Assembly: GCA_035486355.1 (NCBI GenBank)
Contig: DATHNE010000312.1
Coordinates: 1-32,497, forward strand
DNA: 32,497 bases
From: Palsa-883 sp035486355
GTDB taxonomy: Bacteria > Pseudomonadota > Alphaproteobacteria > Acetobacterales > Acetobacteraceae
Reading direction: 5' to 3'
Shown here: positions 22,266 through 30,822 of the stretch, piece after piece
Numbering within the stretch: the stretch's first letter is position 1
How the letters are laid out: the number at the start of each line of letters is the position of its first letter
Position numbers and translations under genes: made by a program
The notes under the pieces: model-generated
The model's input: the letters and a program-made list of their open reading frames with translations, nothing else
What the model was told of the DNA's origin: nothing
The model's database searches: none

Positions 22266-22278
22266 GGTTTCTTGCGGG

Positions 22279-23001
22279 CTACCAATCCATCACCCGCCCA
22301 TCCCGCAAGAGCCCGTCTGCCTCCGCGGTGAACCCTTCGCCCCGCTCGTGCAGCACCAAGCCGGCGGCCACCCGGAATGGCCCTCGTCCACCCTTCACTC
22401 CGCGGAGCAATACCAACTTCGCCGGCGTGCCCACCCTCGGCCATAGCGGCAGCAGGCAAGCCGGTGGACACCCAGCCTCGTCCATCGCCGCGAGACACGC
22501 CGGCACCACCGCCGCAGACACGATCCAGGTCAGTGTGCCACGGTGGCGCAGCGCCCGCCCCATCGCCACGGCCCAGACGCCGAACAACGCCGGTACGGCC
22601 CGCCGCGCGGAGTCGCGACGCGCCTCCGATGACCCAGTGCCGCCCCCGGCGTGATACGGCGGATTGGCGCAGGCGTGGTCGAACGGCTCCCCCTCAGCTA
22701 GATCGGCGATATCGCCAGCTCGAAACGTCAGCCCCGGCCAGCCGTTCGCCGTGGCGTTGCGCGCCGCGAGTGCCGCCAGCCCGGCATCGCGCTCCACCCC
22801 CAGCCCGCTGATCCCGGGCACCCGCGCCGACAGGCACAGCAACGCCGCGCCCGCACCGCTGCCCGCTTCCAGCACCCGCTCCCCTGCCCGCGCCGGCACC
22901 GAGGCCGCCAGCAGCACAGGCTCGATCCCACTGCGAAACCCCTCCGCCGGCTGGGCGTAGCGCACCCGGCCGTTCAGCAGATGCCCCTCGGTGATCCGCA
23001 T
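22279..23001 (-). CDS. tRNA1(Val) adenine-N6 methyltransferase-like protein (TrmN6 family)
   Basis: This 240-residue class I SAM methyltransferase starts at ATG 23001 with MRITEGHLLNGRVRYAQPAE. SAM motif I is RVLEAGSGAGAALLCLS (43-58), and the catalytic NPPY motif (113-116) in CANPPYHAGG marks an amino-methylating enzyme. The GRVRYAQPAEGFRSGIEPVL opening (DG..Q...GyR.g.D..LL) is the TrmN6 hallmark. It would methylate A37 of tRNA-Val or a related base. It is preceded by the DUF2007 gene with a 5-base gap, and the pair is divergent from the polyprenyl synthase gene, a linkage common in Rhodospirillales. Confidence 0.88.
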   Translation of the reverse strand: MRITEGHLLNGRVRYAQPAEGFRSGIEPVLLAASVPARAGERVLEAGSGAGAALLCLSARVPGISGLGVERDAGLAALAARNATANGWPGLTFRAGDIADLAEGEPFDHACANPPYHAGGGTGSSEARRDSARRAVPALFGVWAVAMGRALRHRGTLTWIVSAAVVPACLAAMDEAGCPPACLLPLWPRVGTPAKLVLLRGVKGGRGPFRVAAGLVLHERGEGFTAEADGLLRDGRVMDW

Positions 23002-23006
23002 GCGCG

Positions 23007-23213
23007 TCAGCTCTCGCCCGCCTCGGCCAACACGCGGCGCGCCCGTGCCGCGTCGGCCTCGGCCACCATCAGCCGGCAGGGAATGGCACCGATGCTGCCT
23101 TCCACCGCGCTGGTGTGCACGTCCAGCAGCACAACACTGATCCCGGCATCGGCCAGCAGCGCGCGCAGGAAGCTCAGCCGCACCATGTTGTTGGTTGTCG
23201 CCACGACGCGCAC
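23007..23213 (-). CDS. DUF2007-domain protein
   Basis: This 68-residue protein reads VRVVATTNNMVRLSFLRALL then ADAGISVVLLDVHTS and ends RVLAEAGES. The TTN...LSFLRALLADAGI pattern is that of DUF2007 (putative signal-transducing PII-like fold). The start is GTG 23213; no upstream ATG fits. Its TGA ends five bases before the TrmN6-like start, so the two are cotranscribed. The function of the family is not established. Confidence 0.85.
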   Translation of the reverse strand: MRVVATTNNMVRLSFLRALLADAGISVVLLDVHTSAVEGSIGAIPCRLMVAEADAARARRVLAEAGES

Positions 23214-23385
23214 CTGCCACGCTCTCCTGCTTCGCTTGACCCTGTTTCCGGCCGGCCCCTATGGTGCCGGCGCCACACGCCGCACAAGCCGGGAGAGAGT
23301 TTTGGGCGTTACCGCCAGCCTACCAACGCCCCTCATCCCAACGGCCATTATCAATGAGGCGTCGGGTCGCGCCAACGGGTATGCC

Positions 23386-24378
23386 ATGCCGGCGGAAACG
23401 GACGACGCGCTGCAACAGCTGACCGGTCTGCTGACCACCGATTTGGAGGCGTGCAACCGCACCATTGTGACCCGCATGGACAGCCCCGTCGCGCTGATCC
23501 CGCAGCTCGCCGCCCATATCGTCGCGGCCGGCGGCAAGCGGCTGCGGCCGCTGCTGACCCTCGCCGCGGCACGGCTGTGCGGCTATCCCGGCATGCGCCA
23601 CGTCGCGCTGGCCGCCTGCGTTGAGTTCATCCACACTGCGACCCTGCTGCACGATGACGTGGTGGACGAAAGCCAGCTCCGACGCGGCTCGGCCTCGGCC
23701 AACGCGGTGTTCGGCAACCAGGCCTCGGTGCTGGTCGGCGACTTCCTGTTCGCCCGCGCCTTCCAACTTATGGTCGAGGACGGCTCACTGCAGGTGCTCG
23801 CCGTACTTTCGCACGCTGCGGCCACCATCGCCGAGGGCGAGGTGCTGCAACTGGTCACGCAGAACGACCTGTCGACCAGCGAAGACCGCTATCTGGAAGT
23901 GATCCAGGGTAAGACCGCCGCGCTGTTCGCTGCCGCCTGCCAAGTCGGCGCCATCGTCGCCGACCGGCCCGAAGCCGAGGAGGCCGCGCTCGCCACCTAC
24001 GGCAGCAACCTTGGCATCGCCTTCCAGCTGGTCGACGACGCCCTGGACTACGCCGCCGACCAGGCGAAGCTGGGTAAGACCGTCGGCGACGACTTCCGCG
24101 AGGGCAAGATCACCTTGCCGGTGCTGGCAGCCTACTGGGCCGGCGGTGCGGCCGACCACGACTTCTGGCACCGTACCATCGAGGACAGCGAACAGCAGCC
24201 GACCGACCTTGAGCATGCGCTGGAGCTGATGGCCCGACATGACGCAATCGGAACGACCCTGATGCGCGCCGCCCGCTTCGCCGCCGCGGCGAAGGCCGCG
24301 CTGGCCGTGTTCCCCGACAGCCCGTTCCGCCGCGCGCTGATCGACGTGGCCGACTACACGGTGCGCCGGGCGCGCTGA
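23386..24378 (+). CDS. ispB: Octaprenyl (polyprenyl) diphosphate synthase
   Basis: This 330-residue trans-prenyltransferase makes the isoprenoid side chain of ubiquinone from FPP and IPP. The first aspartate-rich motif is LLHDDVVDE (Asp90, Asp91, Asp94), the second LVDDALDY (Asp217, Asp218, Asp221), and GGKRLRP (49-55) binds IPP. The PVALIPQLAAHIVAAGGKRL block is typical of the polyprenyl synthases of this group. The start was set at ATG 23386 (MPAETDD); the frame is open further up, but that stretch overlaps the promoter side of the DUF2007 gene. It is followed 31 bases later by a methyltransferase gene on the same strand. Chain length cannot be read reliably from sequence alone. Confidence 0.93.
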   Translation: MPAETDDALQQLTGLLTTDLEACNRTIVTRMDSPVALIPQLAAHIVAAGGKRLRPLLTLAAARLCGYPGMRHVALAACVEFIHTATLLHDDVVDESQLRRGSASANAVFGNQASVLVGDFLFARAFQLMVEDGSLQVLAVLSHAAATIAEGEVLQLVTQNDLSTSEDRYLEVIQGKTAALFAAACQVGAIVADRPEAEEAALATYGSNLGIAFQLVDDALDYAADQAKLGKTVGDDFREGKITLPVLAAYWAGGAADHDFWHRTIEDSEQQPTDLEHALELMARHDAIGTTLMRAARFAAAAKAALAVFPDSPFRRALIDVADYTVRRAR

Positions 24379-24409
24379 CGCGGCGGCGGCGCCCGCCGAA
24401 GGAGGATGT

Positions 24410-25156
24410 GTGGCAGACGACGTCCTCGACGATCCCGGCGCGGCTATTGCGCGCGGTGACCTGGCGATCTTCCGCATCGCGCCGGAGATGCCGCACGAGG
24501 ACCGCAGCAGCTTGTTGGCGATCCAGAATGTCGTGCGGCAGCGCGCTCCTGGCTACGCCTATCTCGAAGTCGGCTCCGCGTTGGGCGGATCGCTGCTGCC
24601 ACACCTCGCCGATCCGGCCTGCCGCATCGCCACCTCGGTGGATCCGCGCCCCGCGTCGCAGCCCGATGAGCGCGGCCGGTCGTTCGACTACAGCGACGTC
24701 AATACGGACCGCATGCGGACCGGTCTGGCCGCGCATCTGCCGCCCGCTTCGATGTCCAAGCTGCGCACGCTGGAGCTGACAGCCTCGCAGTTGACGCCGG
24801 CACAGGTCAACGCGCCGTACGACCTGATCCTTATCGATGCAGAACATACCAACATCGCGGTGTTCCAGGACTTCCTGTCGGTGCGGTCGCTCGCCAGCCC
24901 CAATGCGATCATCGCGTTCCACGACGCGCATCTGCTGTTCTCCGGGCTGATGAACATCGCGGCGCTGCTGCGGCACGAAGGCGCGCCACATCGCACGCTG
25001 TTCCTGCCGCAGACGGTGTTCGTTGTGTTGCTTGGCACCTTTGCCGAGGCAGCCGACGCGACGCTGGCCTCGCGGGCACTCAATCCGGAAGCCTACGTCA
25101 CGCAGGCACGCCAGACGCTATGGCAGGAGATCGCCAGGAGTGTTTCGGTAAGGTAA
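24410..25156 (+). CDS. Class I SAM-dependent methyltransferase (Methyltransf_24-like)
   Basis: This 248-residue protein starts at GTG 24410, with a strong AAGGAGG ribosome site ending six bases before it. Motif I is YLEVGSALGGSLLPHL (Glu53-Gly60 region), then a ATSVDPRP strand and YDLILIDAEHTNIAVFQDF (motif IV-like, with IDAEH). The SALGGS and IDAEH pattern fits the Methyltransf_24 family, which acts on small molecules or sugars. The target is unknown. It follows ispB by 31 bases and is probably in its operon. A large repeat-type palindrome lies just after the stop. Confidence 0.82.
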   Translation: MADDVLDDPGAAIARGDLAIFRIAPEMPHEDRSSLLAIQNVVRQRAPGYAYLEVGSALGGSLLPHLADPACRIATSVDPRPASQPDERGRSFDYSDVNTDRMRTGLAAHLPPASMSKLRTLELTASQLTPAQVNAPYDLILIDAEHTNIAVFQDFLSVRSLASPNAIIAFHDAHLLFSGLMNIAALLRHEGAPHRTLFLPQTVFVVLLGTFAEAADATLASRALNPEAYVTQARQTLWQEIARSVSVR

Positions 25157-25162
25157 TATATT

Positions 25163-25280
25163 CCCTGTCCCGCTTGCGGAAGAGGTCGGCGTGCGGAGCG
25201 ATGCCGAGTGAGGGTCCTACCGCGCTCCCTTACCCGCGTCGCAAGCGCTCCGCGACCTCTCCCGCGCGGCAGGAGAGGTG
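25163..25280. repeat. Large palindromic repeat (family C) between convergent genes
   Basis: The left part (GCTTGCGGAAGAGGTCGGCG, GTGAGGG) and the right part (CCCTTACCC, GCAAGCGCTCCGCGACCTCT) are roughly inverted copies of each other. The right part continues CCCGCGCGGCAGGAGAGG, as in the copy at 20458-20513. It fills the 137-base space between the methyltransferase stop and the aminotransferase stop and could act as a bidirectional terminator. Confidence 0.6.
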
Positions 25281-25293
25281 CACGAACATTCCG

Positions 25294-26694
25294 CTACCGG
25301 ACCACCGCGATCTTCTCGCGCCGCAACTGCACCGTCAGCGCATCCAGTGCCCTGCCGATCCGGTCCAACATCTCATCAATCTCGGGCTTGGTGATGATCA
25401 GCGGCGGACTGAAGCACAACGTATCGTTCACCACGGTGCGCCCGATCACCCCATTCTCCTCGATCAGCTTCACCAGCTTGACACCCACTTTCGCACCCGG
25501 ATCGAAATTCTTGTGCGCCGCCTTGTCCGCCACCAACTCCATCGCCGCGATCAGCCCGGTGCCCCGCACCTCGCCCACCAGCTCATGCCCAGCAAACCGC
25601 CGCCGCAGCTCCGCCTGCATATGCGGCCCGACCTCGCGCACATGCGAGCCGATATCGGTCTCGTCGTAGATCTTCAGCGTCTCGATCGCGACCGCCGCTG
25701 GCACCGGATGACCCGAGTAGGTGAACCCGTGCCCGAACGTGCCGAGCTTGTTGCTCTCATCCGACAGCCCCTGGAACACGCGGTCATTCACCATCACCGC
25801 GCTGATCGGCAGGTACGACGACGACAATGCCTTCGCGCAAACCAGAATGTCTGGGCTAATATCCAGCGTCTGGCTGCCCCAGTAGTTGCCGGTGCGCCAG
25901 AACCCGCAGATCACCTCATCGGCCACCAACAGCACATCGTACTTCTTCAGCACTGCCTGGATCTTCGGGAAATAGCCCTTCGGCGGAATGATCACCCCGC
26001 CGGCGCCCATGATCGGCTCGGCCCACATCGCCGCCACCGTTTCCGGCCCTTCCGCCAGGATCATTTTCTCCAGCTCGTCGGCACAGCGCGTGGCAAACGC
26101 CTCCTCGCTCTCCCCCTCCAGCGCGCCGTGATAGAAATGCGGCGTCATCGTGTGGATGAACCCCGGCAGCGGCACATCGAAACTGCGATGGTTCACCGCC
26201 AGCCCGGTCAGCGACGCCGCCGCCAGCGTGATGCCGTGATACCCCTTGATCCGCCCGATGATCTTTTTCTTCTTCTCGCGCCCCAGCGCGTTGTTGAAAT
26301 ACCAAACCATCTTGATCGCGCTGTCATTCGCCTCGGAGCCTGAGTTGGCGAAGAACACCTTGCTCATCGGCACCGGCGCGCGCTGGATCAGCATCTCCGC
26401 CAGGTCGATCATCGGCTCGTGCGATTTGGCGGTGAACGCGTGGTAGAATGGCAACTTGCGCATCTGCGCCACCGCCGCCTGAACCAGTCGCTCGTTGTCG
26501 AACCCCAGCGAGGCGCACCACAGCCCAGCAACGCTCTCGATGTAATCCTTGCCGGTGTCGTCCCACACGCGGACACCCTTGCCCTTGGTGATCACCACGG
26601 GCCCGACCTCCTGATGCGTCTTCAGGTCGGTGTAGGGGTGCAGCACGTTGGCGATGTCGCGGGCGGCGGCGGAGTTCACGAGTGGTGGGGTCAT
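25294..26694 (-). CDS. Class III pyridoxal-phosphate aminotransferase (omega-amino acid type)
   Basis: This 466-residue protein begins MTPPLVNSAAARDIANVLHP (ATG 26694). The frame extends 34 codons upstream, but the family N-terminus starts here. Family features: FFANSGSEANDSAIKMVWYF (PLP-phosphate binding), KGYHGITLAAASLTG, ADEVICGFWRTG with Asp259 for the pyridine nitrogen, and CAKALSSSYLPISAV with Lys288 as the Schiff-base lysine. It is of the beta-alanine/putrescine/omega-amino acid:pyruvate aminotransferase subgroup; the substrate is uncertain. It is a single leftward gene, convergent with the methyltransferase. Confidence 0.93.
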   Translation of the reverse strand: MTPPLVNSAAARDIANVLHPYTDLKTHQEVGPVVITKGKGVRVWDDTGKDYIESVAGLWCASLGFDNERLVQAAVAQMRKLPFYHAFTAKSHEPMIDLAEMLIQRAPVPMSKVFFANSGSEANDSAIKMVWYFNNALGREKKKKIIGRIKGYHGITLAAASLTGLAVNHRSFDVPLPGFIHTMTPHFYHGALEGESEEAFATRCADELEKMILAEGPETVAAMWAEPIMGAGGVIIPPKGYFPKIQAVLKKYDVLLVADEVICGFWRTGNYWGSQTLDISPDILVCAKALSSSYLPISAVMVNDRVFQGLSDESNKLGTFGHGFTYSGHPVPAAVAIETLKIYDETDIGSHVREVGPHMQAELRRRFAGHELVGEVRGTGLIAAMELVADKAAHKNFDPGAKVGVKLVKLIEENGVIGRTVVNDTLCFSPPLIITKPEIDEMLDRIGRALDALTVQLRREKIAVVR

Positions 26695-26906
26695 TACGGG
26701 CCTCATGCAGGGCGGTAGGGCCGCGAAAGCCGGCGGCGCGACGAAGACATCATTGTAGACCGGCATGGGATGGGCGTGGAACCCCGGCCCTGACACGCCT
26801 GCCCCTCCGCACGCGCGATGGTGTCACCTGCGACAGGTACCTGGGGTCTCCCCACCCGCTCTCGGTGTGACCCGATTTGGCTGGATTCGGGGCCCCGGCC
26901 GCCGCG

Positions 26907-27089
26907 TCACCTTTGTTGCCGGACGATCCACCAAGTTCCCCATCCCAGGATCATCGCGGTTGCGGCGGCCTGGATGGATTCAGCAAGCAACACGCGGCCG
27001 GTCGATTTGACGCCAGAACTCAGGAGCGTCAGCCCGAACGCAACAAAGCCGATCAAGGGACTTGCTTGGTTCGGATCGCCGAGGTCCAT
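26907..27089 (-). CDS. Small putative membrane protein
   Basis: This 60-residue frame has two hydrophobic segments (PLIGFVAFGLTLLSSG and LLAESIQAAATAMILGWGTW) and ends IVRQQR. The ATG at 27089 follows the stop of the next ORF by four bases, and AGGGTG lies seven bases before it, so the two would be cotranscribed. I do not recognise the family. The size, hydrophobicity and coupling support it being real, but the evidence is modest. Confidence 0.45.
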   Translation of the reverse strand: MDLGDPNQASPLIGFVAFGLTLLSSGVKSTGRVLLAESIQAAATAMILGWGTWWIVRQQR

Positions 27090-27093
27090 CTGA

Positions 27094-27291
27094 TCACCCT
27101 ACACCGCCAACCAACGTGATCCGAGGCCCATCCGGCGCATCCCCGCGCTCGTTCGCCCCGCTGGCGGGATCAGTGACCGTGATGACCCTGGCAAACGCGT
27201 TCCCGCACGTCCGGCACCGCAGCCGTGACACCACGTGGTACAACGTCCTGTGCGCCCCGACGCGGTCCAGGATCATGCGTGCGATGGCCAT
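27094..27291 (-). CDS. Small conserved-looking protein with CxxC zinc-ribbon motif
   Basis: This 65-residue frame contains VSRLRCRTCGNAFARVITVT and ends DGPRITLVGGVG. LRCRTCG is a single CxxC pair, as in short alphaproteobacterial zinc-ribbon-like proteins; only one pair is seen, so metal binding would need a dimer or may be absent. The ATG at 27291 has CAGG just upstream. It is followed by the small membrane protein with 4 bases between. The function is unknown. Confidence 0.45.
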   Translation of the reverse strand: MAIARMILDRVGAHRTLYHVVSRLRCRTCGNAFARVITVTDPASGANERGDAPDGPRITLVGGVG

Positions 27292-27329
27292 CCTGTCGCA
27301 TTCACTCCCGAGCCGTGATTACAACGCCC

Positions 27330-27569
27330 ATGCGCGGCGAGAGGGGGTCTCGTGGCTTGAAGCTTGATCAGCCAGCCTGGCCTTGGACACTGCGCATCGT
27401 GGTGGTGGTCTTCTATGTGGGCCTGACCATCTACACCGCCTACGCCATACGGACGCTGTTCACGGAGCGGCGGTATGGCACACCCCGGCCTAGGCTCGGG
27501 CAGGGAGGCGTGCCGGCACCCCTGGAAGCCTCGCCCGAATCCGGTCACAGTTCGATCCCCCTGGGCTGA
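27330..27569 (+). CDS. Small putative single-pass membrane protein
   Basis: The frame from ATG 27330 gives 79 residues. The core reads KLDQPAWPWTLRIVVVVFYV then GLTIYTAYAIRTLFTERRYG, one clear transmembrane helix followed by a Pro/Gly-rich tail. A TTG at 27357 (LKLDQPAW) has a better placed GAGGGGG upstream and may be the real start, giving 70 residues. It is divergent from the CxxC protein gene, with about 40 bases between starts. I do not recognise the family. Confidence 0.4.
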   Translation: MRGERGSRGLKLDQPAWPWTLRIVVVVFYVGLTIYTAYAIRTLFTERRYGTPRPRLGQGGVPAPLEASPESGHSSIPLG

Positions 27570-27885
27570 CCCTGCGGGGCAATCGGCCGCCGGATCGTTG
27601 GCCGACGGATCGACAGGCCTACACGGGGTCTTTCCGGCCCTGTGCACGTCGAAGGGCGGAAGCGCGAAGCGCGTTCCGCCAACGCGCCACCAAAACCCAT
27701 GGTCGGCCAGGTCCCGCTACAGGTAATGGGGCTCGTCACGCCAGCGCGCAGGCGTCCCCGCCCGCGGGTGCGCGAACTGAAATCGGCGCCAGCATGGGTC
27801 TGGATAACCGGTATGATAGTGCACGTATCTAACAGGTGGGCACAAGCCGACGCCCCGCCATGCGCGGCCACTGCCGCAGCGTCGC
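27570..27885. other. Intergenic stretch with one palindromic repeat
   Basis: Between the small membrane ORF and the TPR gene I see no supported gene. It carries the repeat at 27651-27684. Short frames in this stretch on both strands have no family features. Confidence 0.4.
27651..27684. repeat. Palindromic intergenic repeat
   Basis: GGCGGAA (27655-27661) and TTCCGCC (27674-27680) pair around GCGCGAAGCGCG, forming a near-perfect hairpin. The pattern resembles a widespread proteobacterial repeat with core GCGCGAAGCGCG. A single copy is seen in this window. Confidence 0.55.
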
Positions 27886-29190
27886 TTAGTGCGCGGCCGC
27901 CACCCCGGCCACCGGAATGACTGCCCCAAGCGGCCGCCGCGCACGCACCAAGCGCTCGGCCTCCTCCGCCCGCCCGGCGCCCAGATACGCCTTCACCAGC
28001 GTGAACCGCACCAGATCGAGCTGCGCGTGGCTGCCGCCGATGCGCTCCAGCGCCTCGGCCACTGGCGCCAGCGCCGCGATCGCGCCGGCGCAATCGCCCC
28101 GCTCGAATGCCGCAAACCCGTGTGCGACCGCCGGCACGCAGGGGCCGGACGGATACCGCCCCTCCCCTGCCAGTGCCGCGATCTGGCCGGTCCGCGCCGC
28201 CAGCGCCGCGTCATCGCCCGCCACTGCCTCCACCAGCGCCACATGCAGATCGGCAAACGCCATCCCGGCCCGCGGAAACGCCCCGGCCGCGAGCGCATGC
28301 ATCTCCCGCCACGCCGCCGCATCCCGCGCCTGCCCGGCCAGCTCCAGCCGCCACAGGAACGACACCCCATCGTTCAGCTTCCCGCGCGGCGGCCCGCTGT
28401 GCACCGCGGGCGCAAACGCACGCTGGAACCGCTGGCATGCCGCCGCGATCTCCCCCGCCTCCAGTTCCGCCAGTGCGAGATGCCAGTTCAGATGGCTGTA
28501 GAGCGGCGCGTGCCGCGGATAGGACTCGAGCCACGACGCCAGGAACGCGCTCGCCGTCCGCGGGTCGCCCTCCTCATACGAAAGATGCGCCCGCGCATGC
28601 GCCGCCCACGGGTTGGCGGGGTTCTGCGCCAGCGACCGGTCGATCTTCGCTCCGGCCGCCGCGTGATCGCCATTCTCCGACTGCGCCATGCCGTGATGGG
28701 CGGTGAACCACCAGTCGTCGCCGTAGGCGGGCGCGAGCTGATCCAGCAGCGCCAGCAGCGTGCGCTTCTGCCCGGCGCGGCCGGAGCTGCCGATCAGGCC
28801 ATTGGTGAAGGAGGCGGTACCGAGCACCAGCGCGTCGCGCGGCCAGGCGGCGAGGTGTGTGGGCAGCGCGACGAGCGCCGCCTCGGTATCGCCGGCCGCG
28901 AGCAGGGCGAAATAGGCGATGTGGCTCGCTTCGCGGGCGGGTAGGCAGGCGGCGAGGGACTGGGCCGCCGCCATCGACTCGCGGGCCGCCGCGGCATCGC
29001 CGCGTTCCAGCAGCGCGTGGGCCTTGGCGGTGTGGGCGAGGGCGAAGGTGGAGTCGGCTTCGAGCGCGCGGTCGAACGCCTCAATCGCGCCAGGATACAT
29101 GGTGAGCTTCGCCGCACAGCCCTGGACGTAGGCGTCGCGGGCGGCGGCGGAGGTGGTGGAGAGGGGGAGGTCGTAACGGTCGGTCAGCAT
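27886..29190 (-). CDS. Tetratricopeptide repeat protein (TTC38-like)
   Basis: This protein of 434 residues (from ATG 29190) is rich in Ala and built of helical TPR-type repeats: MYPGAIEAFDRALEADSTFA, LAHTAKAHALLERGDAAAAR, PWAAHARAHLSYEEGDPRTA, LNWHLALAELEAGEIAAACQ. The opening LTDRYDLPLSTTSAAARDAY and WWFTAHHGMAQSENGDHAAA with AHHGMAQ match TTC38-like proteins, whose function in bacteria is unknown. ATG 29211 is an alternative start seven codons earlier. No signal peptide is seen, so it is likely cytoplasmic. It stands alone, with no partner gene close by. Confidence 0.85.
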   Translation of the reverse strand: MLTDRYDLPLSTTSAAARDAYVQGCAAKLTMYPGAIEAFDRALEADSTFALAHTAKAHALLERGDAAAARESMAAAQSLAACLPAREASHIAYFALLAAGDTEAALVALPTHLAAWPRDALVLGTASFTNGLIGSSGRAGQKRTLLALLDQLAPAYGDDWWFTAHHGMAQSENGDHAAAGAKIDRSLAQNPANPWAAHARAHLSYEEGDPRTASAFLASWLESYPRHAPLYSHLNWHLALAELEAGEIAAACQRFQRAFAPAVHSGPPRGKLNDGVSFLWRLELAGQARDAAAWREMHALAAGAFPRAGMAFADLHVALVEAVAGDDAALAARTGQIAALAGEGRYPSGPCVPAVAHGFAAFERGDCAGAIAALAPVAEALERIGGSHAQLDLVRFTLVKAYLGAGRAEEAERLVRARRPLGAVIPVAGVAAAH

Positions 29191-29538
29191 AGCGGATCCC
29201 GGCTCAAGCATAATCAGAAACTATACGAGCCGTTTCGACGGCAACAGAAGGAGACGATCTGGGGAGCGCGTGCGCTTCGGGCGGGAGCGCCACTTGCAGA
29301 CCTGCCACATCACGTCCGCTCTGCACCAACGGCTGACGAAGGTGTGCCAGAAGCCGACGTATGTTGCGTCGCGGACGAACGGCTCCATTCAATCTGACCG
29401 CGACATGCAACAGTCAACCGCCTCACAGGCCATGTCAGAATGCGATCGGAGCAGTTCGCCGCAGAAGCTGCGCAATCCGCAGGATTTCTGAATCAAACAA
29501 GAAGTCACCCGATTTCGACGCCAATATATTTGCGCTAT
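29191..29538. other. Intergenic stretch, no supported gene
   Basis: About 350 bases between two leftward genes hold no convincing coding sequence. Frames on either strand lack family features, and base composition is less GC-rich towards the MFS gene. It presumably holds the TPR-gene promoter and the 3' end of the MFS mRNA. Confidence 0.4.
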
Positions 29539-30822
29539 TCACTCTCGTTCGTAGCTGTTGAGTGATGCATATCCCAATCCAGCGCAAGCGGGCCGGCGGT
29601 TAAGCCGTCCCATTACGATGATCACACCTGCAATGATCTGAACAACAGCAGCAAGCATAAACGGCATCGTGTAAGCGCCGGACACCTCCCTGAGAACCCC
29701 GAAGATTGCCGGTGCGAAGGCAAACACGGCCTGGTTCACTGCGGTGACCAGCGCCACCACACGGGGCACTTCTCCGGCTGCGAACTCGCTCTGCGCAATC
29801 AGGGGTGGCAACGACAACAGGCTGCCAATGCCCAGGCCGAACAGGATGCAACCCGGCGCCAGCACGAGCGTGGTCGAGCCGAAAGCGAGCAGCGCCACGC
29901 CACAGGCCTGCATCGTGACGTTGGCCGCGGCAATCAAGCGCCGGTCCGCCCTACCCGACAACAGGCCGAGCAGCATTCGCCCAACCATCGCCGAGCCGGT
30001 GGCGAGGCTGATCGCGATCGCCGCGTCAACCGCCCCCACCACCGGCGCAAGACGGGTAATTAAATGTGCGACGACGCCAACCTGGGCGAACATGCCCAGA
30101 GCGAGCGCAATTGCGAGCGTGGTGAATTGTCCGTTCGACAACAGCGCCACAAATCGGACCGGCCGATGTTGTGCGGAAACGGCGGCGTGCCAGGTTGATC
30201 GCGGCGGATCGCCGTCCGGTGCCACCCCTAGGCTCGACGGCGTCGGACGGAGATACCTCCAGGTCAAGGGCAACAGCAGAGCCAGTGTCAGCAAGCCAAC
30301 CACCGCGACCGCGGGTGCGAAACCAATCGCCGCGATAGCCGTGATCCAGAGCGGCGCGAACAGCACGTCACCGACGCTCGCCCCATTCAGGGCGTGGCCG
30401 AGCGCGAGTGCCCGGCGGCGCTCGAACCAGGGTGACACCATCGCGATGATTGCGGCACCACTTGCGGCGGCCCTTCCGGCCCCGCTCAGGATCGCGGCGG
30501 CGAACAGAAACCAGGGTGACGGAGCCAGCGACCAGCCGCACATGCCGACCATCAGGGCCACTGCGCCAGCCTGAGTTACCGTGGTGATGCCGAACCGGCG
30601 ATGCGCCTCAGGCAGATGCGCGACCAGGGCAGCGCTGACCAGGAAGTGTACAGTGATGGCGGTCGCGATGAGGGGGAGCGGCCAACCGCGCTGTTGATGC
30701 AGGACATTGAGGAAGACCGCGGGTCCGTAATAGCCGAATCCAAATGTGAATGTCGCGACCGTGAAGGCCGTAAACACGACTTTCCGGCCGAAGCAGATCG
30801 ATCCCTCGGCCGTGCCGCTCAT
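29539..30822 (-). CDS. MFS transporter
   Basis: This 427-residue protein has about twelve transmembrane segments. It starts MSGTAEGSICFGRKVVFTAF at ATG 30822, which overlaps the TGA of the GNAT gene (ATGA), so translation is coupled. Family features include GYYGPAVFLNVLHQQRGWPL near the N-terminus, WFERRRALALGHALNGASVG, and GRMLLGLLSGRADRRLIAAA, the A-like loop of the second half. The substrate is unknown; coupling to an acetyltransferase suggests resistance, export or modification of a small amine. The C-terminus ends LNSYERE in the cytoplasm. Confidence 0.9.
   Translation of the reverse strand: MSGTAEGSICFGRKVVFTAFTVATFTFGFGYYGPAVFLNVLHQQRGWPLPLIATAITVHFLVSAALVAHLPEAHRRFGITTVTQAGAVALMVGMCGWSLAPSPWFLFAAAILSGAGRAAASGAAIIAMVSPWFERRRALALGHALNGASVGDVLFAPLWITAIAAIGFAPAVAVVGLLTLALLLPLTWRYLRPTPSSLGVAPDGDPPRSTWHAAVSAQHRPVRFVALLSNGQFTTLAIALALGMFAQVGVVAHLITRLAPVVGAVDAAIAISLATGSAMVGRMLLGLLSGRADRRLIAAANVTMQACGVALLAFGSTTLVLAPGCILFGLGIGSLLSLPPLIAQSEFAAGEVPRVVALVTAVNQAVFAFAPAIFGVLREVSGAYTMPFMLAAVVQIIAGVIIVMGRLNRRPACAGLGYASLNSYERE

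Noticed and set aside
25120..26343. Rightward frame of 407 codons opposite the aminotransferase
   Set aside because: Antisense shadow; His/Arg/Gln-rich composition with no family motifs.
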